Positions 48,017 to 64,000 of a DNA stretch of 64,000 nucleotides are shown here, one piece after another. The DNA lies in contig CP154954.1 in NCBI GenBank assembly GCA_039621445.1, positions 55,982,838 through 56,046,837 of the forward strand, read 5' to 3'. Made by a program: the position numbers and the translations under genes. A model generated the notes under the pieces. It did no database searches. It was not told where the DNA came from and was given only the letters and a program-made list of their open reading frames with translations. Each line of letters begins with the position of its first letter. Positions within the stretch are counted from its first letter, which is position 1. The stretch comes from Euglena gracilis (lineage: Eukaryota > Euglenida > Euglenophyceae > Euglenales).

Positions 48017-48180
48017 ATGCTTAAAATAGGGCACACACTTGGGCCTTATTCTGGGGTTGTATCCAAGACATGCCAATCAGGCATAAAAAGATTTTTAAGG
48101 CGCCTTAAAAAAAACCTTAAACCTTTAAAAAAAAAAAACCTTTTATTAAAGCACAAAATATAGGCAAAACAAGCCAACTC

Positions 48181-48312
48181 TGGGGCGTGACAATCGGCGC
48201 AGCACGGAGGGGGTTTACAAGTTCCCTCCCAGGGGTAGTTCCAATTTGGCCAGCACAGAGGGGGGTGACAATTGCCCGGGGGCGTCAATTGCCCGGGGGC
48301 GACAAATCCCAC

Positions 48313-48352
<40 letters not shown>

Positions 48353-48396
48353 AAAACAAAAAAAAAAAACAAAAAACAAAAACATAAACAAAAAAA

Positions 48397-48448
<52 letters not shown>

Positions 48449-48456
48449 AAAAAAAA

Positions 48457-48502
<46 letters not shown>

Positions 48503-48810
48503 GAAACACCAGTGAACGCGCAAAAATGCAGCTATGGTCGTGATATTGTGCAGAGCATTTGGTTTGTGACATTTCTCAGCATGTTGTGGCGAAATAGAGG
48601 ATCAATTGAGTCGTGTTGGTGAAAAGAAAGTTCACAAACATCTTCTGTAGGGGGGGTGACAAATTGGGCAGCACGGACGGGGGTGACAATTTCCCGGGGT
48701 GACAAATTGGCCGGCACAGCCAGGGGTGACAATTGCCCGGGGGCGTCAATTGCCCGGGGGCGTCAATTGCCCGGGGGCGTCAATTGCCCGGGGGGGGGGG
48801 GGGGGGGGGT
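48181..48810. mobile_element. Family E copy 2, with a poly-A block
   Basis: Same core and same GTGACAA/CAATTGCCCGGGGG repeats as 6.7-7.2 kb. It carries an extra A-rich block of about 190 bp (48.31-48.50 kb). The sequence on both sides contains the same roughly 40 bp (CACAAAATATAGGCAAAA and following), an unusually long direct repeat. Confidence 0.65.
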
Positions 48811-49446
48811 ATTAAAGCCACAAAATATAGGCAAAAACAAGCCAACTCTGGGGGGAAAATGATTTCTGGCATTGCTGGAACATTGTCTGTCACCCAGAAC
48901 GCGAAACAATGTGTTTTTTAAATTTTTGATTTTCGACCTTGACCGACGTTGGTTCGAGTTTGGTTAAAAAGCCTTAAAAAAAACCTTAGAAATTTTTTGA
49001 AAATTTTTGCCTTAAAAATAATAATGCCTGATGCCAATGTTCAAAATGATCCGTCAAAAGGGGATGTGTGATTGCATATAGAGACAGAATTTCTGAACCA
49101 TTTGGCCTCTCCGCGGGCAATTGTCATTCGCCCTCCCACACCTCAGTGCCAGTGGAAAAGCGTACCTGCAGTTCCATCGAGATTTGCACGCCAGCGACTC
49201 ACAGCCACTTCCCTGCAGACGAATGGGGCATGGCTTTGGCACTGCATTCCACAGAGGAGTTGGAGGGAGCGACGGATTACGCACAACAGGGAAGGACGTG
49301 GGGCAGTGGAACGACCGTGGCACCTGGCAGCAGTTTGGTCGTCGGTGGTGTTTGTGCTGTTTGTGTGCGGGACTGGCAGGGAGGTCGAGGGTAAACTGTT
49401 TGAGAATAAACGCTCCAACGCAGACCTCATTTGACGCACTCCATCG

Positions 49447-49603
49447 AGTGCTGCCACCTCAGAGACTAAGACTCAGTGCTGCCACCTCAGAGACTAAGGC
49501 TCAGTGCTGCCACCTCAGAGACTAAGACTCAGTGCTGCCACCTCAGAGACTAAGGCTCAGTGCTGCCACCTCAGAGACTAAGACTCAGTGCTGCCACCTC
49601 AGA
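49447..49603. repeat. 28-bp minisatellite, about 5.6 copies
   Basis: The unit AGTGCTGCCACCTCAGAGAC plus TAAGACTC alternates with the same unit ending TAAGGCTC, giving a 56-bp higher-order period. Confidence 0.9.
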
Positions 49604-49988
49604 TGGCTGCCAGAACCATTATGTACAACTTTCAGCCAACTACAGGAGAGGGGCGATCGGGGAGAATCTGAGGCAATGCAGCTAGCCCCCTTTTTGGGGA
49701 GAGCTGGCATGTGTGTCTGTGTGTGTTGTGGTTTGTTGTGGGTAGGTGGGTGGTTGGTGTGTTGTGTGTTGTGTGTTGTGTGCTTTGTGTATTGTTGCGT
49801 GTGGGTGTGCATGTGTGCTTTTGCATTGTGAGGAGTGAGCTGGTAGTGATCTGCACGTTGGCGCAACCAGCTCATCCCCGCTCCCCCCCCCACCCAGAAG
49901 GTTGACTGACTGACGGGTCAGTAAGTGTTAAGAAGTCTCACAGCATCCAACCCCCCCCCCCCCAGGGACTAGGACAGGTCAGCGAGTA

Positions 49989-50210
49989 AACCCCTTCAAA
50001 TAATCTGGCGGGGCCCTTGCTCCTGGCAGTGGCCGAATAACTTGGTGGGGGGAGGGGCAAAAAGATGGTTCCAGTAACTTGGCACCCCCTTTTTAGGCAA
50101 ATTTCCTTTACGCCGCTGAAAAAGGGGGCCCAAATAACCTGGCAGGGTGGCAGGGCCAAAAGCTGGTTCCAATAACCTGGCACCCCGCCAGGTTATTTGG
50201 GGGGGGGGGG
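49989..50210. mobile_element. AAATAACCTGG element, family C copy 2
   Basis: Same family in inverse orientation, left end TAAACCCCTTCAAATAA. The right end is a poly-G run with no clear TA. Confidence 0.6.
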
Positions 50211-50497
50211 AATGCAGGATTTTTTTCAGGGTGCCTTGTGCTGTGGTGCCTGCCCCTAGCAGGCACCCCCCCACGGGGGAGGTGGTCGGTTTTGGAGCCC
50301 TGGAAATTGTCCTCCTCAGAAAACTGTCGCATAAGCTGGCTTCTTTTTAAGGAAGTGCACCCCCCCCCCGAGGGGACTGGGTGTTCTGGGCAGGCAGGAG
50401 GGTTGGTAATGCAGTAGCACACCCACCAACGTCAAAAATGACCATTTTTGAGGGGAAATTGGCATTGTCGGCAGGTTTTTCAGGGGGGGGATGAGTA

Positions 50498-50704
50498 AAC
50501 CCCTCAAATAACCTGGCGGGGTGCTTGCTACTGGCAGGGGCCGAATAACCTGGCGGGAGGAGGGGCAAAAAGATGGTTCCAGTAGGCAAAGTTCCTTCAG
50601 TCCTTCACAACGCTGAAAAAAGGCTCAAATAACCTGGCGGGGGGGGGGCAGGGCCAAAAATTGGTTCCAATAACCTGGCACCCCGCCACGTAATTTGGGG
50701 GGTT
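50498..50704. mobile_element. AAATAACCTGG element, family C copy 3
   Basis: The ends are TAAACCCCTCAAATAACC and AATTTGGGGGGTTTA, giving a TA duplication. It is about 290 bp from copy 2 and in the same orientation. Confidence 0.65.
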
Positions 50705-50787
50705 TAGTCTGAGCACTGGGAAGCCAACCAGGGACCCAACAGCCTCCCCAACAATTCTATGGCCGGCCAATGCCTTCGGGATTTAGC

Positions 50788-50818
50788 AGAGCACAGCCTG
50801 AACCGTGGTGGGTGATGG
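50788..50818 (-). CDS. Conserved coding-like block 4 (gene 2 side)
   Basis: HHPPRFRLCSAK, partner of 0.75 kb. It is the last block before the spacer that separates gene 2 from gene 1. Confidence 0.35.
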
Positions 50819-51914
50819 CCAGTGCACTTGCTGCACACTGCTGGGGCCATGGGGAGGGCTGGCAGGCTTCTGTTAGGCACCACACCCAAAGGTTGGAGGA
50901 CCCTGACCGATTGGTTCTTTTGCATAACTGGGTGAGGTGCTTGCAAACAGCTATTTGGCCGCGACCAAAGACAATTCATTTGTTAAGGAGCGAATGGCCA
51001 GGGTATTAAATGAGTGGGAGGGGTCTGGACCCCCGGGGGGGGGGGGGGCGGATCCCGCCCTCCTCCTGTGCAAAAAAAAATCCGGCACAAATCGCTGGAA
51101 ATTTATTTGGCCTTGAAAGAAGTCCAAAACTCGCGTTTCCGCTCTTGTTTGAAAAATCGGCCTAAACATAAACAAAAAATTTTCACCTTCTCCTGTGCGA
51201 AGCGCCGGAAAAAGTCACTGGGTTATTCGGGGGTCCCAGACCCCCTCTCCCCACCTGGGTACGAAGGGTGGGGGGGGGTCTGACCCCCTCCCCCTGCAAA
51301 ACTGCCGCTCACTGAACGCCCTGGTCATGGCTGGCCAAAAAAAAATCATGTTTATCTTTTTGTGACTTGGTTGGGCCTGCGCTGGCTGGGAGTTGAAGAA
51401 GGGAGAGGCACCTGCGGCCAATGGCTCTGGGCACTCGGTCTCATAAACCAGCGAAGCCCCAGAGGCACATCCCCTCCAAACAGGGCCACCTGGGCAGGCC
51501 CCGAGGCAGTGGGTGAGCTGGCAGGACCGCATCGAGACGACAGCAGTGCAGACGTGGCGCCGGCCGCTGGAACAAGGGTTTTCCCTGAGGATCCCGTGCC
51601 GAGGACGGAAAGCTGCCTGGCCCCCTGAGGGAGGGGGGGACCAACCCAATGGAACCAGCGTGCACGCTTCCCCCCGCCACGGCCGGGAAACTGAGGCTGT
51701 CGGCAACAAAAACCGTCGACAGCACCGCAGTTGCAGTATGGTGGATCCACTTGGATTGTTTCTGCGCAAGAATTTGCTTCACTGACAGAGCCAGGTCAAC
51801 TCCCGTCGCCAACCCCCCCCCTCCACCCATGACAGTCACAGCGAAACCCCATGCACCTAAGAGATCACCCCCGTAGCAGGGCAGAGCCGTCCACCCCAGC
51901 CCTTGCAGTGGGGG

Positions 51915-51991
51915 CGTGCGGCAGCCGTGCAAATGCACGGAGAAGAGGCACGCTGGGGTGGGCGGTGGCCCTGGCTGAGAGGCGCAGTGCA
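51915..51991 (-). CDS. Conserved coding-like block 3 (gene 2 side)
   Basis: LHCASQPGPPP and LFSVHLHGC, partner of 3.29-3.36 kb, in a longer open minus-strand frame (51.44-52.15 kb). Confidence 0.4.
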
Positions 51992-51999
51992 GGACGACA

Positions 52000-54142
52000 G
52001 AGGACGGTCGTCGAGGTGCCGGCGGAACCCCTCCGATGAGCGGGGCGGTCCTCAACGGGAAAAAGAAAAACTTCCGGAGAGCACATATTTGCCAAAAACG
52101 GGTCGATTTCGGGGGGGAAGTGATTTCCGGCATCCTTGCACCATTGTCCATCCACCCAAAACGTCAACGGATGCGTTCTTCGAGTTTTAAAACTGTCGGC
52201 CCCGTTCGATCCCCTGGCCGGGCCGTCGGCCATCTCTTAACCCTAAGGCCGGTCGACAAGGGGCGGTTCTAAAGGGGGAAAAAACCTTCCCGTCCCTCAC
52301 AGATCACCCAGCCAATGAGCTGAGATCCTAAAAGCCTCAAGGGGGCCCCCCTCCCCGCCCTGGGTCTGCATGGGACCCCCATGCCATGCTGACTCATGAC
52401 ATGGGGGACATCGTGCAAAATGCCAATCAATCAAAAAAAAGCAACACATCTTTTCAAGATTTCAAATTGTTAAAAATAATCCGGGGGAGACTGCGCTCCG
52501 AAAAATAATGGCATTGCCCGTTTGCTTCAAAAAATGGCGGTGCTTCTTCGGGAAGTCCCCTTGGATACATACCCAGACCCCTTGGCGAGGGTGACAGGAG
52601 CGGCCATGGACCGACCCATCCACCCACCCATCCCTCCCCATCCCCCGGAGAGAAATTAGGAAGTCATATTAAGAAGCAGGTTGGATGTGGGACGAACAGT
52701 TTTTACTCCCCTTTTTTGGCAGAGATTTCCAATATTTTCTATTTTTGTTTATACTGGGATCCTTGTCATCAAAAAAAACAACATGTGTCCACATGTGACA
52801 ACTTGCTTCGGAGGCGCTGCCATTGACTGAAATACTTGGGTCCGTCATAACGCCACATTCATTGCAACATACTTCCGGACAGCAGGAGACCTGGCTCTAT
52901 TGTACCATGCTCCCCTCCCTCTCTGGACCAACATAGCAGACGACTGCCATCTGAAAACTTGGGGAAACGGCTGTACAACAAAATGCAATGCCTGCATGTA
53001 TGATGGCATCACACATGCAAACACGTAAAGAACAAAAATAGGAATTAAAATGATGCTCTGATGAGGAAAAATGCAAGCAGGGTTTTACTGTTCCACTGTA
53101 AAAGGTCACTTCTCAAAAAAGAATCTTAGGCCTTACCCCAACACACACTGCCCAAAATAAGCCAAGATCCAAGCTGCTGAAACGCAACACGCACCCCTCG
53201 ACACCGACGACAAACCTCTGCTGCAATTTGTAGGAAAGTCTCAAGCCAAAGTTTAAAGTTCTGTGTCCCCTGATCAGGTCTCGCAGGTGGTGTGTGTTTC
53301 TAACCCCCCCTTTCCAACCCAGGACTCAGCCTGTCACACCCTCCTGCAACATTGCCGTGCCTTGGATGCAGTAACGGCCCACTTTGGCCGTTTGGCGTCG
53401 TTGTTTGGCCAGCGGCGTTCTGAAATTTTGCTTTTTAGAGAAACCACAGAGGTCCAATCCCCAATCAGGGGACAGGATGATCGCTGGACAACGGGGGGGG
53501 GGGATGTCAATGTCAACGGTCAGGGAAATCAACCCGTCAAATGAAGCCGAAGGACCATCATTCACAGCCTCCCACTCCTGGCAGACCAGTCGGGCAGGGG
53601 GGAGAGGACGAGGCCTCCGGGGCAGGGACGACGAAAGGCGGCAGGGAGCGGCAGCCCGTCTGTCGCCCCTCTGAGGGGGACCGGCTCGGGGCTGGTGGCT
53701 GTGTTCCGGCCGCCAGGAAGGGACGGGTCATTGTTCAATAACAAAAACCACTCTGCCCCTCCTTGGGGGGGGGGGTCAGTCAGTGCGGCCACATCGGCCA
53801 AATAGCCCAAAATCTGTTCGTTTTGGCATTTCCTGATTTCCTTCCAAAAAATGGGGGGGGGGCCTTGGCGGCCGGCCATTCAACCATTCAACCATTTCCG
53901 AACGACACCCCCAGGAGTGGTTGGGAACCCAACCCACCAACCCACGGGCAGCCACAAAGAACCAACCAGTCCCCCCTGGGGGTAGGGACACAATTCCACC
54001 ATCCACCCTGCATCCAGGGGGGGCAAAACAAACGCTGTTGCCGTTCCAAACCTCGAAGTGACAGCCTGCTGCGAGTGAGCGGGCTGTCCAAAGCGGAAGC
54101 GGAGGCGGCCGGCACTGCGGTGCGGCGGACGTTTGCCACCGA
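52000..54142. other. No gene recognised (gene 2 3' side)
   Basis: Spacer or intron between conserved blocks 3 and 2. Near 52.09 kb a segment (GATTTCCGGCAT, then CCATTGTCCATC) resembles the one at 48.86 kb (GATTTCTGGCAT), so a diverged dispersed repeat is present. Confidence 0.4.
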
Positions 54143-54180
54143 CCCTTCGCACGCTGCCACGGCATGGCCAGCGTGCCGCG
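54143..54180 (-). CDS. Conserved coding-like block 2 (gene 2 side)
   Basis: RGTLAMPWQRAK, partner of 7.86-7.90 kb. The frame stays open for about 130 codons here, but only this stretch is supported by comparison. Confidence 0.4.
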
Positions 54181-54605
54181 CAGGCCGTCCCCAGGGGAGG
54201 GGGCGGAGCACTGCGAGGGTCTCGGCCAGGACGGGAGAGGAAGGCGAGGGTTGGAACGACAAATTGATCAATAAATTGTCAGACTGGTTTCCAAAAATGA
54301 GTTTTTCCAAAATCCAGTTTTCTCACCTGCGTCTTTTTTAAAACAAAAAAAAAATGCTTTTCGCATTTCTTCTTTCTTCCTTCATGGAAAAAATTATCCG
54401 GCTGGGCTCAATTGGCGGAGAAAACTGCTACTGTTTAAATTTATCCCTTTCCATGTGACGCCCTTTCTGGGGAGGGGGGAGGCAACGGATACAGTTTCAT
54501 ATGCAGCCCTGTACGGCAGCGGTTCGGGGAGGTGAGGAGAGGGAAGGGGGGGAGCTGGACATGGAGGTCGCACCCAACGCATTGGGTGGGGCAGGGCAGA
54601 CTGGA

Positions 54606-54641
54606 CACGGGACACACGGCGTGCCGCAACGTTCTGGCACG
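54606..54641 (-). CDS. Conserved coding-like block 1 (gene 2 side)
   Basis: RARTLRHAVCPV, partner of 8.26-8.30 kb. See that entry. Confidence 0.4.
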
Positions 54642-54990
54642 AGGGGCAGTCAGGGGCAGGGCTGTGCGGGAAGGCCAGGGGGGGGGGGTGGCCCCCAACC
54701 AACCACCCATTGGGTTGCTGGGATTCCCATTCAGCGCTGGGAAGGGGGCCCGAATGGCGAGGGCCCGCCCAGGGGGACACAGTACGTGGGACATGGGCAC
54801 AGTACACAATGCCTGGCAGCCGCTGGGGGCAGGGGAAAGTGGAGTCTCGGCATAAATGATGTCAAGACAGGCAGAGGCGGCCTGGGATGCACTTGTTCTC
54901 AACTTGACCCGAGTCCTCACCACATCTCTACCCCAGCTGCAATTGTCAGAAGTCGTGTCAGTACGTGTGGTCACAGAGAGAGAGAGAGAG

Positions 54991-55022
<32 letters not shown>

Positions 55023-55335
55023 GTGGGTTGGGTGGGTGGTTGTTAGGTGTTTCTTCCCTTCTGGTTGTCGCAAAAAAGCATGGAAATGGAAGGGGAACGA
55101 TCAGCATTTTGTGCAGGATCATGAGAGGGGCATAGCTGACATGATACGAGGGGCGACGTGCTGAGTCTTTCATTGAACAAGGTCCAGGTGAACTGGGCCG
55201 TGCCTGCCTGACCACTGCAATGAAAGCCCAACAGCCTGATGGCGGAACAGGATCACACACACACACACACACAATTGGTGGTTCGACGACGGCGAAAGAC
55301 ACCCCGTCTTGTAACTTTGGTCTGCCGTGTGTGCC

Positions 55336-64000
<8,665 letters not shown>

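Larger units (their letters stand above)
45734..50787. other. Spacer between gene 2 and gene 1
   Basis: Holds hAT-like MITE copy B, family E copy 2, two family C elements, the 28-bp minisatellite and a weak frame at 47.36 kb. No promoter motif is recognisable. Confidence 0.5.

Noticed and set aside
48215-48523. Lysine- or phenylalanine-only frames
   Set aside because: Translation of the poly-A block; the same applies to the poly-T tract at 21.9 kb.
49121-49440. Overlapping frames on both strands near 49.1-49.4 kb
   Set aside because: Several frames are open in this GC-balanced stretch, none with conserved partners or splice support.
49447-49603. CRISPR-like array
   Set aside because: Units are contiguous with no unique spacers and the genome is eukaryotic; it is a minisatellite.
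51390-51620. Cysteine-rich minus-strand frame (CSSGRRHVCTAVV, then CLGACPGG)
   Set aside because: Open and protein-like, but it has no counterpart on the gene 1 side and no family match, so it was not annotated.

Overview
ORGANISM. The window is nuclear DNA of a large-genome eukaryote, most probably a euglenid (Euglena or a relative); I cannot name the species. Short GC-rich exons (30-220 nt) lie in long, repeat-rich, lower-GC introns. Many exon joins work only if introns lacking GT-AG are removed. These introns carry CAG near position +4 and CTG near position -8, pair at their ends, and sometimes sit between near-perfect 8-bp direct repeats. That is the published signature of euglenid nonconventional introns. 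Ordinary GT-AG introns are interspersed. The domain plan (large ectodomain, one membrane span, class III cyclase) also resembles the receptor cyclases of the related kinetoplastids.

LAYOUT. Two paralogous genes lie head to tail on the minus strand. Gene 1 starts at about 45.70 kb and runs leftward to at least 9.87 kb. Its protein has a signal peptide, a first PstS-like substrate-binding domain (45.7-34.6 kb), a second one (32.7-about 21.6 kb), one transmembrane helix (21.5 kb), a cytoplasmic linker (21.4-16.7 kb), a diverged class III nucleotidyl cyclase domain (16.65-12.0 kb) and a short C-terminal region (10.35-9.87 kb). Gene 2 enters from the right edge (64.0 kb). Only its linker end, cyclase domain and C-terminal region are visible (64.0-55.3 kb). 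Farther left of both genes, four short collinear blocks are conserved between the copies in a coding-like way (8.3, 7.9, 3.3 and 0.77 kb against 54.6, 54.2, 51.95 and 50.8 kb). They are either more 3' exons or part of another duplicated gene.

MOBILE DNA. Introns and spacers are packed with short inverted-repeat elements: a hAT-like MITE family with perfect 8-bp target duplications (15.3 and 47.0 kb, rearranged at 33.4 kb); a second CAGGG-ended family (29.4 and 56.1 kb); several TA-flanked or putatively TA-flanked families with poly-C/poly-G ends; a Tc1/mariner-like relic (43.0 kb); and an open 2.1-kb retroelement-like frame between two (CT)n tracts (1.3-3.4 kb). Microsatellites are long, notably inverted (ACAT)n/(ATGT)n blocks at 56.8-58.0 kb.

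MAIN POINT. The two paralogs differ in intron content at four places inside one conserved domain. The extra introns have the terminal pairing, and in the best cases the target duplications, of the local MITEs. The window therefore appears to record insertion of DNA elements that are now removed as nonconventional introns. Exon ends were worked out by eye from reading frame, family similarity and paralog comparison; they may be off by a few bases, and several exons are probably missing.
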